From: Scatosoma sp045576335
Lineage (GTDB): Bacteria > Bacillota > Clostridia > Christensenellales > Borkfalkiaceae
Length of the DNA stretch: 64,000 bases
Reading direction: 5' to 3'
NCBI GenBank assembly: GCA_045576335.1
Contig: JAZNGH010000017.1
Location: forward strand, 3,719-67,718
Both the position numbers and the translations under genes were made by a program. The notes under the pieces were generated by a model that saw only the letters and a program-made list of their open reading frames with translations, ran no database searches and was not told where the DNA came from. Shown here one piece after another: positions 48,586 through 56,421 of the stretch (its first letter is position 1; the number at the start of each line of letters is the position of its first letter).

Positions 48586-49191
48586 ATGGAAGAAAAAGAA
48601 ATGCAAGAGGAACGAAAGGAAAATAAAGCTTGGAAAATCGTGAAAACGGTGCTCACGAGCATTTTGCTCGCCGTTCTCGCCTTTTTGGTGGTGCTCGTAG
48701 GCTGGCTTGCAATCGATAAATTTATTATCGGCTCGCCCGTGCCCTCGTTTGCGGGGTGTTCCCAGCTTACCGTCGTGACGGGGAGTATGTCGGGAACGAT
48801 TGAAGAGGGCGACGTGATCTTTATCCAAAAGACGGACGATTACAAGATAGGGGATATCGTTACCTATCTGCCCGAGGGGTACGACGTACCGACGACGCAC
48901 CGTATAATCGGTATCAACGAGGACGGAACGTTTATCACGCGCGGCGACGCGAATAACGTCAAGGATTCAATCGACGTCAGCAAGGAAATGATTGTCGGCG
49001 AAGTGGTGGGCGTAATCCCGCGTTTGGGAATATTCTTTCAATGGTTACAGCTTGACGGCGGTTGGCTGTATTTGCTCGTCGTCATTTTAATCGTGATTTT
49101 GGGCGTGCTTGCGCTGAAATTCAGCGGAAAAGCGGACGAGGAAGAGCCCGAGCCCGTTGCACCGACGGAAGATACGCAAAACGAAGAATAA
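48586..49191 (+). CDS. sipW: ER-type signal peptidase I (SipW-like)
   Basis: 201 residues. N-terminal helix (VLTSILLAVLAFLVVLVGWL), catalytic Ser67 in VVTGSMSGTIEEGDVI, and His105 in VPTTHRIIGINEDGTFITRG in place of the Lys of ordinary bacterial type I peptidases; the GDAN segment adds the third residue (Asp121 or nearby). A C-terminal helix (WLYLLVVILIVILGVLALKF) gives a second membrane anchor. The His type defines SipW-like enzymes that process TasA-like precursors, which precede it in this locus. Confidence 0.93.
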   Translation: MEEKEMQEERKENKAWKIVKTVLTSILLAVLAFLVVLVGWLAIDKFIIGSPVPSFAGCSQLTVVTGSMSGTIEEGDVIFIQKTDDYKIGDIVTYLPEGYDVPTTHRIIGINEDGTFITRGDANNVKDSIDVSKEMIVGEVVGVIPRLGIFFQWLQLDGGWLYLLVVILIVILGVLALKFSGKADEEEPEPVAPTEDTQNEE

Positions 49192-49194
49192 AAG

Positions 49195-49222
49195 AAAAGC
49201 CAATCTGAAAAGATTGGCTTTT
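49195..49222. terminator. Bidirectional terminator after sipW
   Basis: AAAAGCCAATCT (49195-49206) and AGATTGGCTTTT (49211-49222) with a GAAA loop; serves both convergent genes. Confidence 0.92.
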
Positions 49223-49227
49223 ATCAG

Positions 49228-49866
49228 TCAAAGGCTTATATGGTCGTAAAAGACGGGTGGACGGTCGCACGCAACGCAAACACAGTAGCGTTCCCCGTCG
49301 ATTACGATATCGCGGGCGTAGGTTTTGCCCGTAAACGAGGAAAAATCAGCCGTGAAAAACGCGGGCGCGTCAAGCGTTTTGAAAACGCTTTCCTTTTCCG
49401 TCCATTTACGGAGAAGGTAGGGCGTTTTTTCTTCTTCGCTCAATGAAGCGTACTCTTGCAAGACTTGTTCGCTTAAAACTTTTTTTGCTACGGCTTGCAA
49501 ATTTCTGCTTTCGTAAAGCTGGATATCCACGCCCACCGCGCTTTGGGAAATCGCCAACGCGACGGCGTTTTTGCTATGCGAGAGGGAAAATTCAAAAGCG
49601 TTGCATTTCCATTTCCCGTTTTCCGATTTTTCAAAAACGAGCTCCTGCATTGTTTCCCCAAGCGCGCTTGAAACCGCGTATTCGAGCAATTTCCACGCGT
49701 AATACTTTTCCCGCCGCACCTTTTCGCTTGTGCAGGCGAGTATCTCGCGTTGGCGCAAAGGGGGATACACGGGCGTGATTTCGCCTGATTTCGGGATTTG
49801 CGCGATATATACCGTCACGGCGTTTTCAAGCCGCGGCGTTTTATTTTTTTCAAAATTGCCGTTCAT
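49228..49866 (-). CDS. 4'-phosphopantetheinyl transferase, Sfp type
   Basis: 212 residues from the ATG at 49866 (ATG at 49875 or a leftward start is possible). Motifs: FSLSHSKNAVALAIS (P1-like), SAVGVDIQLYE with the Mg-binding D-x-Q/E, and LLRKWTEKESVFKTLD (the (W/F)xxKE(A/S)xxK signature). Transfers phosphopantetheine from CoA to carrier proteins. No carrier protein or polyketide/peptide synthase is in the window. The -10 box ends only about 7 nt before the ATG, so the mRNA may be leaderless. Confidence 0.88.
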   Translation of the reverse strand: MNGNFEKNKTPRLENAVTVYIAQIPKSGEITPVYPPLRQREILACTSEKVRREKYYAWKLLEYAVSSALGETMQELVFEKSENGKWKCNAFEFSLSHSKNAVALAISQSAVGVDIQLYESRNLQAVAKKVLSEQVLQEYASLSEEEKTPYLLRKWTEKESVFKTLDAPAFFTADFSSFTGKTYARDIVIDGERYCVCVACDRPPVFYDHISL

Positions 49867-49873
49867 ATTTTCC

Positions 49874-49902
49874 ATTATATCATAAATAACGCGTGCAAGC
49901 AA
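49874..49902 (-). promoter_or_regulatory. Promoter of the phosphopantetheinyl transferase gene
   Basis: On the - strand: TTGCTT (49902 to 49897), 17-nt spacer, TATAAT (49879 to 49874). Expected transcript start about 49867, at the ATG. Confidence 0.65.
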
Positions 49903-49910
49903 GCAAAAAA

Positions 49911-49938
49911 TTACCCTTTCCCTGATGGGAAAGGGTAA
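49911..49938 (-). terminator. Terminator of the tRNA-Ile2/tRNA-Asp operon
   Basis: TTACCCTTTCCC (49911-49922) and GGGAAAGGGTAA (49927-49938), a 12-bp perfect stem with a 4-nt loop; on the - strand it is followed by T6. Confidence 0.92.
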
Positions 49939-49941
49939 ATC

Positions 49942-50018
49942 TGGCGACCCAAAACGGGCTCGAACCGTCGACCTCCAGCGTGACAGGCTGGCGCTCTAAC
50001 CAACTGAGCTATTGGGCC
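49942..50018 (-). tRNA. tRNA-Asp(GTC)
   Basis: Cloverleaf on the - strand: acceptor GGCCCAA with TTGGGTC, anticodon stem CCAGC/GCTGG with loop CTGTCAC (anticodon GTC), T-loop GGTTCGAGCC, discriminator G and encoded CCA. Confidence 0.95.
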
Positions 50019-50033
50019 GTGGATATTTGATTT

Positions 50034-50109
50034 TGGTGGGCCTTCACGGATTCGAACCGCGGACCAATCGGTTATGAGCCGACAGCTCTGACCACTGAGC
50101 TAAAGGCCC
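50034..50109 (-). tRNA. tRNA-Ile2(CAT), lysidine-modified type
   Basis: Acceptor GGGCCTT with AAGGCCC, anticodon stem TCGG/CCGA around loop CTCATAA (anticodon CAT), T-arm with GGTTCGAATCC, CCA encoded. It is not initiator tRNA: position 1-72 is paired and the anticodon stem lacks three G-C pairs. The CGGCTCATAACCG stretch is the same as in Bacillus tRNA-Ile2, so I favour Ile (AUA) over elongator Met. Confidence 0.8.
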
Positions 50110-50150
50110 CTGTCGTCAAAAGACGAATTGCTTTTGCACAATGCTTATCT

Positions 50151-50179
50151 ATAATAAAGTATTTAGAGATAAAAGTCAA
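50151..50179 (-). promoter_or_regulatory. Promoter of the tRNA operon
   Basis: On the - strand: TTGACT (50179 to 50174), 17-nt spacer, TATTAT (50156 to 50151). Confidence 0.8.
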
Positions 50180-50292
50180 GTAATTTTTTGTGAAAATCCA
50201 AAAAAACTTTTCGACAAAAGAAAAAAAATAACGACGGCTTTTTACAAAATCTTTCCCTTTAATTCCGTTAAAATGGATACGTTCGGAGGAGT

Positions 50293-50604
50293 ATGATGCA
50301 AATTTACGCAAACAACGAAAATAATATTTTACGCGTAAGGCTTTGCGGGGAGCTGGACGAGCATTCCGCCGCGCTCGCAAGACGGGAAGCGGATAAGCTC
50401 GCCGAGCAGCATATCGGTTGCGAGCGCGTGGTGTTCGATTTAAGAGAAGTGTCTTTTATGGATTCGACGGGGATAGGTTTTTTAATCGGCAGGTACAAAA
50501 AATGCAGCCGTCTGGGCATGACGGCGTACATAACCGCTCCGTCCCAAAGCACGGACAAAATCTTGTCTATGAGCGGCGTATATACCCTTATGCCCAAAAT
50601 TTGA
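50293..50604 (+). CDS. spoIIAA: Anti-anti-sigma factor SpoIIAA
   Basis: 103 residues from ATG 50293 (or 50296) behind GGAGGA. STAS domain; the phosphorylated serine is in VSFMDSTGIGFLIGRYKKCS at position 58, the same number as in Bacillus. Dephosphorylated SpoIIAA binds SpoIIAB and frees sigma-F in the forespore. First gene of the three-gene spoIIA operon. Confidence 0.93.
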   Translation: MMQIYANNENNILRVRLCGELDEHSAALARREADKLAEQHIGCERVVFDLREVSFMDSTGIGFLIGRYKKCSRLGMTAYITAPSQSTDKILSMSGVYTLMPKI

Positions 50605-50630
50605 AAACGGTACGCGGAGGAATGATATTT

Positions 50631-51104
50631 ATGGGAAATTATATGAAACTTGAACTCGCGGCAATCGGCGAAAACGAAAGCTTTGCGCGTAGCGCGGTGG
50701 CGGCGTTCGCCCTTTCGCTCAATCCCTCGCTTGCCGAGCTGTCCGATATCAAAACGGCGGTGAGCGAAGCGGTGACGAATTGTATCGTGCACGCATACGC
50801 GCGCGGCGGGGAGAACAATGCCATTTTAATAGAATGTGAGGCGGAACGCGCGGACGAGGGTGGCACTTTACATATCAAGATTACCGATTACGGGTGCGGG
50901 ATAGAGGACGTGGAACAGGCGACTTTGCCCTTTTTTACGACCTTGGAAAGCGAGGAGCGTTCGGGTATGGGCTTTACCATTATGCAAGCCTTTATGAACG
51001 AATTTACCGTAAAAAGCAAGCGCGGCGAGGGTACGGAGGTGCGTATGCTCAAAAAAATCGGCAATCTTGAAAAAGAGGGATTAAGGGAACGCTTGGATGC
51101 TTGA
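50631..51104 (+). CDS. spoIIAB: Anti-sigma-F factor SpoIIAB
   Basis: 157 residues from ATG 50631, 10 nt after GGAGG; ATG 50622 is too close to that site. GHKL ATPase: N-box SEAVTNCIVHAY, G1 ITDYGCGIEDVEQAT, G2 EERSGMGFTIMQAFM. It is the kinase of SpoIIAA and holds sigma-F inactive before septation. Overlaps sigF by 8 nt, a usual arrangement. Confidence 0.93.
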   Translation: MGNYMKLELAAIGENESFARSAVAAFALSLNPSLAELSDIKTAVSEAVTNCIVHAYARGGENNAILIECEAERADEGGTLHIKITDYGCGIEDVEQATLPFFTTLESEERSGMGFTIMQAFMNEFTVKSKRGEGTEVRMLKKIGNLEKEGLRERLDA

Positions 51105-51822
51105 CGAAAAGCTGACAATCGAATATATCCGACTTGCCAAAACGGGCGACCCGTTTGCGAAAGAGGAGCTGATAAACCACAACGTTTCGCTCGTCAAATG
51201 TATCGTGAAACGGTATTTGGGCAAGGGGGTGGACTACGACGATTTGTTTCAAATCGCGTGTATGGGCTTCTTGAAGGCTATTGCGGGCTTCGACGAGAGT
51301 TTTGGGGTTAAATTCTCCACCTACGCCGTGCCTATGATTGCGGGAGAGATTAAGCGTTTTATGCGCGACGACGGCTCGGTGAAGGTGTCGCGGCAAATGA
51401 AGCAGACGGCAAAGGAGATGAACGCGTTTATCGAGGAATACACGATTGAACACGGAAAACAGCCCGCCGTCGCCACGATTGCCCAACGTTTTGGCTTGGA
51501 CGAAGCGGAAACGGTGTTCGTTTTAGGATCGTCCAAAATGCCCGTTTCCTTGCAAAGCGGGACGGATTTCAAGGACGGCAAGGAGCGGGAACTCATTGAA
51601 ACCCTGCCCGCCGAGGACGACCAAGAGGACTGGCTGGATAAAATGCTGCTCCGCGGCGCGATCGACGAGCTTTGCGAGCGGGATAAAAAAATTATCGTGC
51701 TCCGCTATTTTCGGGATATGACGCAAAGCGAGGTCGCAGAGCGAATAGGGGTGAGTCAGGTGCAGGTTTCGCGTATCGAAAACCGCATAATCAAAGAGTT
51801 TAGAGAAAAATTAACGGGATAA
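51097..51822 (+). CDS. sigF: Sporulation sigma factor SigF
   Basis: 241 residues. Region 2 (LINHNVSLVKCIVKRYLGKG, VDYDDLFQIACMGFLKAIAG, GVKFSTYAVPMIAGEIKRFM), region 3 (RDDGSVKVSRQMKQTAKEMN) and region 4 (RYFRDMTQSEVAERIGVSQV, QVSRIENRII) are complete. The forespore-specific sigma factor. Its presence implies that the organism or its recent ancestors form endospores. Confidence 0.95.
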   Translation: MLDEKLTIEYIRLAKTGDPFAKEELINHNVSLVKCIVKRYLGKGVDYDDLFQIACMGFLKAIAGFDESFGVKFSTYAVPMIAGEIKRFMRDDGSVKVSRQMKQTAKEMNAFIEEYTIEHGKQPAVATIAQRFGLDEAETVFVLGSSKMPVSLQSGTDFKDGKERELIETLPAEDDQEDWLDKMLLRGAIDELCERDKKIIVLRYFRDMTQSEVAERIGVSQVQVSRIENRIIKEFREKLTG

Positions 51823-51825
51823 AGA

Positions 51826-51864
51826 CGAACGCGAAGCGAAATTTTTTGCAAGCGTTCGTTTTTT
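51826..51864 (+). terminator. Terminator of the spoIIA operon
   Basis: CGAACGC (51826-51832) pairs with GCGTTCG (51852-51858), followed by a T6 run; loop about 19 nt. Confidence 0.8.
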
Positions 51865-51867
51865 GCT

Positions 51868-51895
51868 TTGCAAAAGGAAAAAAATCTGTTATAAT
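51868..51895 (+). promoter_or_regulatory. Promoter of the CPBP protease gene
   Basis: TTGCAA (51868-51873), 16-nt spacer, TATAAT (51890-51895). The expected start, 51901-51903, falls on the ATG at 51902, giving a possible leaderless mRNA. Confidence 0.6.
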
Positions 51896-51901
51896 AACGA
51901 T

Positions 51902-52831
51902 ATGAAAAAGGATAGAAAGGACAATTTGGTTTATACGCTTTTCGGCGACGCGACGGGCGCGAAGGCTTCGGGCCTTGCCTTTTCCCTCGCGGCGGTGTTT
52001 CCTACGCTGATTTTTACCCTTTTTCTCGTTTTTATGCAAGCGTTCGGCGCGGTGGGCGAGGGCTACGAGCAATCGGAATGGTATATATACGCAAGCTATC
52101 TTATCCCACAGCTTTCCTTTGGCCTCGTCGTTTTGCTTTGCTTGCGCTATCGAAAAACGCCCCTTAAAAGCGCGGTAAAAGCGCAAAAATGCCACCCGAA
52201 ATATTTTCTCGTCGCATTCGTTTTGCAGGTCGGGCTTTTGTCCTTGTCCGAGTTAAACGCGCTGTTTTTGGAATGGTTGGAGGGCTTCGGCTATACGGAC
52301 GGGGGCATACGGCTTCCGTCAACGGAGGGTTTTGGCTTTGTGGGCGTAGTGCTCGCAATCGCCGTCCTGCCCGCGTTATTCGAGGAGCTTCTTTTCCGCG
52401 GCGTCGTGCTTGACGGACTCAAAGAAGCCCTTAACGAAACGCTTGCCGTGCTCGTTTGCGGGTTGTTGTTTGCGCTATATCATCAAAATCCCGCGCAAAC
52501 GCTCTATCAATTCTGTTGCGGTGCGGCGTTCGCACTCGTGGCGATTCGCGCAGGTAGCGTTTTGCCTACCGTGCTATCGCATTTTTTGAATAACGCGCTC
52601 ATTCTAATACTGTACGCGTGTAACGTGGAAACAATCTCCACGCCCGTATTCGTGCCCTATATCGTGATATCAGCGCTTTGTCTTTTGGGCGCGCTCGGCT
52701 ATCTTCTGTTTTTGGATAAACCGCAAAAGAGCGAAAAAACGGGGTCAAGCAAGGGCTTTTGGCTGTTTGCGGCGGTGGGTATCTTCATTTGCGCGCTCGC
52801 TTGGATATCCGTTTTGTTGCAGGGGTTTTGA
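51902..52831 (+). CDS. CPBP-family intramembrane metalloprotease
   Basis: 309 residues if translated from ATG 51902; a TTG at 51926 with GAAAGGA before it is another option. Eight or so membrane helices. Active-site motifs: FEELLFRGVVLDGLKEAL near 160 (EExxxR), GLLFALYHQNPAQTLYQF near 190 (the second-motif His), and LPTVLSHFLNNALILI near 225 (H-x-x-x-N). CAAX-like or self-immunity-type protease; the substrate is unknown. Followed by rlmH after 2 nt. Confidence 0.88.
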   Translation: MKKDRKDNLVYTLFGDATGAKASGLAFSLAAVFPTLIFTLFLVFMQAFGAVGEGYEQSEWYIYASYLIPQLSFGLVVLLCLRYRKTPLKSAVKAQKCHPKYFLVAFVLQVGLLSLSELNALFLEWLEGFGYTDGGIRLPSTEGFGFVGVVLAIAVLPALFEELLFRGVVLDGLKEALNETLAVLVCGLLFALYHQNPAQTLYQFCCGAAFALVAIRAGSVLPTVLSHFLNNALILILYACNVETISTPVFVPYIVISALCLLGALGYLLFLDKPQKSEKTGSSKGFWLFAAVGIFICALAWISVLLQGF

Positions 52832-52833
52832 TT

Positions 52834-53271
52834 ATGCAAAAAATTACGTTCGTGGTCGTTGGAAAAATCAAGGAAAGCTTTTACCGCGAAGCGGTGGCGG
52901 AATACACGAAACGCCTTTCGCGCTTTGTGAAAATCGAAATCAAAGAGCTTGCCGAGGGGGCGGACCCCGAGGCGGAAACGGGGGATATTCTCCGCGCCGT
53001 CAAGGGCTATACGATTGCGCTTGCCGTCGAGGGGGAAAAGCTGTCGAGCGAGGGCTTGGCGAAAAAACTGAAAAAACTGACGGACGAGGGAAAGGACGTT
53101 TGCTTTATTATCGGCTCGTCGTGCGGCTTGTCCGACGAGGTGAAAAGGGCAGCCGATTTCCGTCTTTCCTTTTCGGATATGACCTTTCCGCACCAGCTTA
53201 TGCGGGTAATACTCGCCGAGCAGGTCTACCGCGCGTATATGATAAATGCGGGCGCGACTTATCATAAATAG
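52834..53271 (+). CDS. rlmH: 23S rRNA (pseudouridine1915-N3)-methyltransferase RlmH
   Basis: 145 residues from ATG 52834. SPOUT enzyme; conserved sites include ITFVVVGKIKESFYREAVAE, YTKRLSRFVKIEIKEL, FIIGSSCGLSDEVKRAA (the usual G-G-x-x-G loop has Ser-Ser-Cys here) and the C-terminal LAEQVYRAYMINAGATYHK. It methylates pseudouridine 1915 of 23S rRNA. Downstream gene is the M14 peptidase. Confidence 0.95.
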   Translation: MQKITFVVVGKIKESFYREAVAEYTKRLSRFVKIEIKELAEGADPEAETGDILRAVKGYTIALAVEGEKLSSEGLAKKLKKLTDEGKDVCFIIGSSCGLSDEVKRAADFRLSFSDMTFPHQLMRVILAEQVYRAYMINAGATYHK

Positions 53272-53306
53272 TCAACTTTTTTGCGTGTTTCGCGTATAGT
53301 ATATGC

Positions 53307-54134
53307 GTGGATATTTATCAATTTATCAAAGACTTTTACCAAAGCGTAAAAACGGAAAAACGCATAATCGGGCAAAGCGTGCTCGGTCGGGATATTTTCG
53401 CCGTCAAGATAGGCGAGGGCTCGCCCGTGGGCTTGGCGCAATACGCTATGCACGGACGGGAATTTATTACGGCAAAGCTGGCGTTGCACCATTTCGAGCT
53501 TGGAATGAAAACGGGTAGCTTTTGGCTCGTACCGCTCGTCAATCCCGACGGGGCGTTGCTCTCGCAAACGGGGCTTTCGAGCGTGCGCGATTTGGCAAAA
53601 AAAGAGAAACTTTTGGCTTGGAACGGCGGGAAAGAGGATTTTTCGCTGTGGAAAGCGAACGCTTCGGGGGTGGATTTGAACGTCAATTTTCCCGCGCTTT
53701 GGGGGAAAGGCGTGAAAAACGTACGCACGCGCGGTGGGGAAAACTGTATAGGCGACACGCCCTTTTCCGAGCCGGAAACGCTTGCGTTGAAAAATTTTAC
53801 GAAAACGGTAAAGCCCGATTACACGGTGAGCTATCATACTAAGGGCGAGGAAATTTACTGGTATTTTTATCAGTCAATGCGTACCTGCCCCCAACATAAG
53901 CGGCTTGCACTTGCTTTGTCCGTGTCTACGGGCTACCCGCTTGCTTATGCGCGGGGAAGTGCGGGCGGTTATAAGGATTGGTGTATTCACGCGTTGAAAA
54001 TCCCCGCGTTTACGGTAGAGGTTGGCGAGGATACGCTGACGCACCCGATTGGCGACGAGGGATTAAAGGATATACTACAAAAAAACGGACGGTCGTTGAA
54101 CGATTTAACCGAGGAATATTTACGGAAATTATGA
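53307..54134 (+). CDS. M14-family zinc carboxypeptidase
   Basis: 275 residues from GTG 53307. Zinc ligands His49 and Glu52 in YAMHGREFITAKLAL and a third His in YTVSYHTKGEEIYWYF; the catalytic Glu is in AFTVEVGEDTLTHPIG. No signal peptide, so it is probably cytoplasmic or released by lysis. Members of this type cut gamma-D-glutamyl-meso-diaminopimelate or similar muropeptide bonds. Stop overlaps tadA by 4 nt. Confidence 0.88.
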   Translation: MDIYQFIKDFYQSVKTEKRIIGQSVLGRDIFAVKIGEGSPVGLAQYAMHGREFITAKLALHHFELGMKTGSFWLVPLVNPDGALLSQTGLSSVRDLAKKEKLLAWNGGKEDFSLWKANASGVDLNVNFPALWGKGVKNVRTRGGENCIGDTPFSEPETLALKNFTKTVKPDYTVSYHTKGEEIYWYFYQSMRTCPQHKRLALALSVSTGYPLAYARGSAGGYKDWCIHALKIPAFTVEVGEDTLTHPIGDEGLKDILQKNGRSLNDLTEEYLRKL

Positions 54135-54649
54135 GAAAACTGACGAGAGAAGAAAAATTTATGCGCGAAGCGATCAAGGCGGCAAAGCGAGGGCTTGCCC
54201 AAGGGGAAGTCCCTATCGGCGCGGTCGTCGTTTTAGAGGATAAAGTGGTCGCGAGAGGGTACAACCGACGGGCAAAATTGCAGCTTGCGTCCGCGCACGC
54301 CGAAATGATGGCAATCGATAGGGCTTGTAAAAAATTCCGTTCGTGGCGGTTGCCCGAGGGTTGCGAGCTGTACGTTACGTTAGAGCCGTGTCCTATGTGT
54401 ATGGGTGCGTGCTTGAACGCGCGGGTGGACAAGGTGTACTTCGGTGCGTACGAGCAAAAGGGACGATCGCTCACCTCCGCGCTTGCCGAAGCAAATTTAC
54501 TCAATCACAAGACGGAGGTAATCGGCGGCGTGTCCGAAAAGGCTTGCTCGGAGCTGTTGACCTCGTTTTTTGCGGGAATGCGCCAAAAACAAAAGGAAGA
54601 GAAAGAGCGTAAAAAAATCGACGAGATTTTTGTGCAAAAAGAAATTTGA
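54131..54649 (+). CDS. tadA: tRNA adenosine(34) deaminase TadA
   Basis: 172 residues from ATG 54131 in an ATGA overlap. Zinc/catalytic residues: His56 and Glu58 in SAHAEMMAIDRACKKF, and PCPMCMGACLNARVDKVYFG with Cys87 and Cys90. It makes inosine at the wobble position of tRNA-Arg(ACG). A basic coiled tail at the C-terminus is longer than in many TadA proteins. Confidence 0.95.
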   Translation: MRKLTREEKFMREAIKAAKRGLAQGEVPIGAVVVLEDKVVARGYNRRAKLQLASAHAEMMAIDRACKKFRSWRLPEGCELYVTLEPCPMCMGACLNARVDKVYFGAYEQKGRSLTSALAEANLLNHKTEVIGGVSEKACSELLTSFFAGMRQKQKEEKERKKIDEIFVQKEI

Positions 54650-54666
54650 AAAACCCTGATATTCTC

Positions 54667-54695
54667 TTGACTTAATTTGCGAAAACTTGTATTAT
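54667..54695 (+). promoter_or_regulatory. Promoter of prs
   Basis: TTGACT (54667-54672), 17-nt spacer, TATTAT (54690-54695). The leader from about 54702 to the start codon is about 138 nt. Confidence 0.8.
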
Positions 54696-54705
54696 AGTAA
54701 TATAA

Positions 54706-54747
54706 GCGATAAACAGAACCTCGATTTTGCGGGGTAGAGCTTATCGC
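54706..54747 (+). promoter_or_regulatory. Structured leader of prs
   Basis: GCGATAA (54706-54712) pairs with TTATCGC (54741-54747), enclosing CCTCG (54719-54723) with CGGGG (54730-54734). It is at the very 5' end of the transcript. The rest of the leader (54748-54835) is purine-rich without a further clear stem. I do not recognise a known riboswitch. Confidence 0.5.
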
Positions 54748-54839
54748 GTGGGAAAAACGTTGTGCTACGATAGAAAAAATCCGAAACCGATACGCGGGAA
54801 AGCGACGGTAAAGCGGAAAAAATAAAAGGAAGGTTACAT

Positions 54840-55784
54840 ATGATAACTCACGGCAATGAAATTAAGTTGTTTTGCGGTAACTCCAATCCCGATCTTGCGA
54901 AAGCGATTGCAAAAAAGCTCAATACCGAGCTTGGCGAGGTCGAGGTAACTACGTTCTCCGACGGCGAGATTAACGTACATATCGCGGAAAGCGTCCGCGG
55001 TAGAGACGTTTTCATTATCCAGTCTACCTGTTCGCCCGTCAATGATAATTTGATGGAACTTCTCATTATGATTGATGCTGCAAAGCGTGCTTCTGCGGGG
55101 CGTATTACGGCGGTTGTGCCTTACTTTGGGTACGCGCGCCAAGACAGAAAAGCGCGTTCGCGCGATCCCATCACGGCAAAGCTCGTAGCAAATCTTTTGA
55201 CGGAAGCGGGTGCAGACCGCGTCTTGACGATGGATCTGCACGCCGACCAAATTCAAGGCTTTTTCGATATTCCTGTCGATAATCTTCTCGGCGGACCTAC
55301 CCTTTATAACCATTTCGCAAGACAAGGCAATATCGACGTCGTCGTTGCACCTGATCTCGGCAGCGTTAAGCGTTCGAGAAAGGTTGCGGAAAAATTCGGC
55401 GTGCCTCTTGCGATTATCGACAAACGCCGTCCCAAGGCAAACGTTATGGAGGTCATGAGCATTATCGGCGACGTAAACGGCAAGAGATGTCTTATGATCG
55501 ACGATATGATCGATACGGCGGGCACGCTGTGTCAGGGTGCACAAGCGATTAAGGATGCGGGTGCTACGGAAATTTACGCGGGCTGTACGCACGCGGTTTT
55601 GAGCGGACCTGCAATCGACAGATTGAACAATTCCGCAATCACCAAGCTCGTTATGCTGGACACCATTCATTTGCCCGACGAAAAGAAGCTGGATAAATTC
55701 GAGGTACTCTCCGTTGCCGATATTTTTGCGGCGGCGATTGAAAACGTATACCTTGACAAGCCTATGTCTAAATTGTACGACTAA
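54840..55784 (+). CDS. prs: Ribose-phosphate pyrophosphokinase
   Basis: 314 residues, ribosome site AAGGAAGG. Motifs: EVEVTTFSDGEINVHIAESV, VPYFGYARQDRKARSRDPIT (ATP loop), DLHADQIQGFFDIPVDNLLG, the flexible catalytic loop SVKRSRKVAEKFGVPLAIID, and the PRPP signature CLMIDDMIDTAGTLCQGAQA. Makes PRPP from ribose 5-phosphate and ATP for nucleotides, His and Trp. Standard class I enzyme. Confidence 0.97.
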   Translation: MITHGNEIKLFCGNSNPDLAKAIAKKLNTELGEVEVTTFSDGEINVHIAESVRGRDVFIIQSTCSPVNDNLMELLIMIDAAKRASAGRITAVVPYFGYARQDRKARSRDPITAKLVANLLTEAGADRVLTMDLHADQIQGFFDIPVDNLLGGPTLYNHFARQGNIDVVVAPDLGSVKRSRKVAEKFGVPLAIIDKRRPKANVMEVMSIIGDVNGKRCLMIDDMIDTAGTLCQGAQAIKDAGATEIYAGCTHAVLSGPAIDRLNNSAITKLVMLDTIHLPDEKKLDKFEVLSVADIFAAAIENVYLDKPMSKLYD

Positions 55785-55808
55785 AACGAAGAAAACGAAA
55801 GATAAATT

Positions 55809-55836
55809 GCCGCCGCTTTTTCGCGGCGGTGATTTT
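55809..55836 (+). terminator. Terminator after prs
   Basis: CCGCCGC (55810-55816) with GCGGCGG (55823-55829), followed by TGATTTTC; short T run, so termination is probably partial and pth may be read through. Confidence 0.65.
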
Positions 55837-55854
55837 CACAAAAAGGAATAAAGT

Positions 55855-56421
55855 ATGTATTTAATCGTAGGACTCGGCAACCCCGAGAAACAGTACGAAA
55901 AAACCTTTCATAATATGGGCTTTATCGCCGTAGGCGACGCGGCGGAAGCGCTTGGCACGAAATTCAAGAAAAAGGAATGTGAAGCCTCAATTGCCGAGGC
56001 GTACGTAGGCGGTGAAAAGGTAATCCTTGCCCGCCCTCTTACCTATATGAACAATTCGGGCAGAGCGGTAAAACAGCTGATGTCCAAATATAAAATTACC
56101 GAAGATAAACTGCTCGTTATCTACGACGATTACGATTTGCCCAAGGGCAAAATCCGTATTCGCGCAAACGGCAGCGCGGGCACGCACAACGGTATGCGTA
56201 GCGTTATCGGGGAAACGGGCTTGAAAAATTTTGCCCGTATCCGCGTGGGGATTCGCGACGAAGAGGTGAATATTCCCATTATCAACTACGTGCTTTCGGA
56301 GGTTCGAAAAGAGGACTACGAATTGTTTGGCGCGGCTTGTCAAAAAGCAGGCGAGGCGGCGGCAGAGTTTGCCAAAGGCTTGGATATTGAAAAGGTGATG
56401 TGTAAATATAACGCACAATGA
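55855..56421 (+). CDS. pth: Peptidyl-tRNA hydrolase
   Basis: 188 residues behind AAGGAA. Catalytic His in NPEKQYEKTFHNMGFIAVGD, conserved Asn in LTYMNNSGRAVKQL, and VIYDDYDLPKGKIRIRANGS, GSAGTHNGMRSVIGETG. Cleaves the ester of peptidyl-tRNAs that fall off ribosomes. Overlaps mfd by 4 nt, the common pth-mfd pair of Firmicutes. Confidence 0.96.
   Translation: MYLIVGLGNPEKQYEKTFHNMGFIAVGDAAEALGTKFKKKECEASIAEAYVGGEKVILARPLTYMNNSGRAVKQLMSKYKITEDKLLVIYDDYDLPKGKIRIRANGSAGTHNGMRSVIGETGLKNFARIRVGIRDEEVNIPIINYVLSEVRKEDYELFGAACQKAGEAAAEFAKGLDIEKVMCKYNAQ

Noticed and set aside
50034..50109. Initiator tRNA-Met
   Set aside because: Position 1-72 is paired and the anticodon stem lacks the three consecutive G-C pairs; the loop context matches tRNA-Ile2.
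54700..54835. Signal-recognition-particle RNA gene after tadA
   Set aside because: The typical GGNAG/GNAR apical loop sequences are absent, and the region is better explained as the leader of prs.
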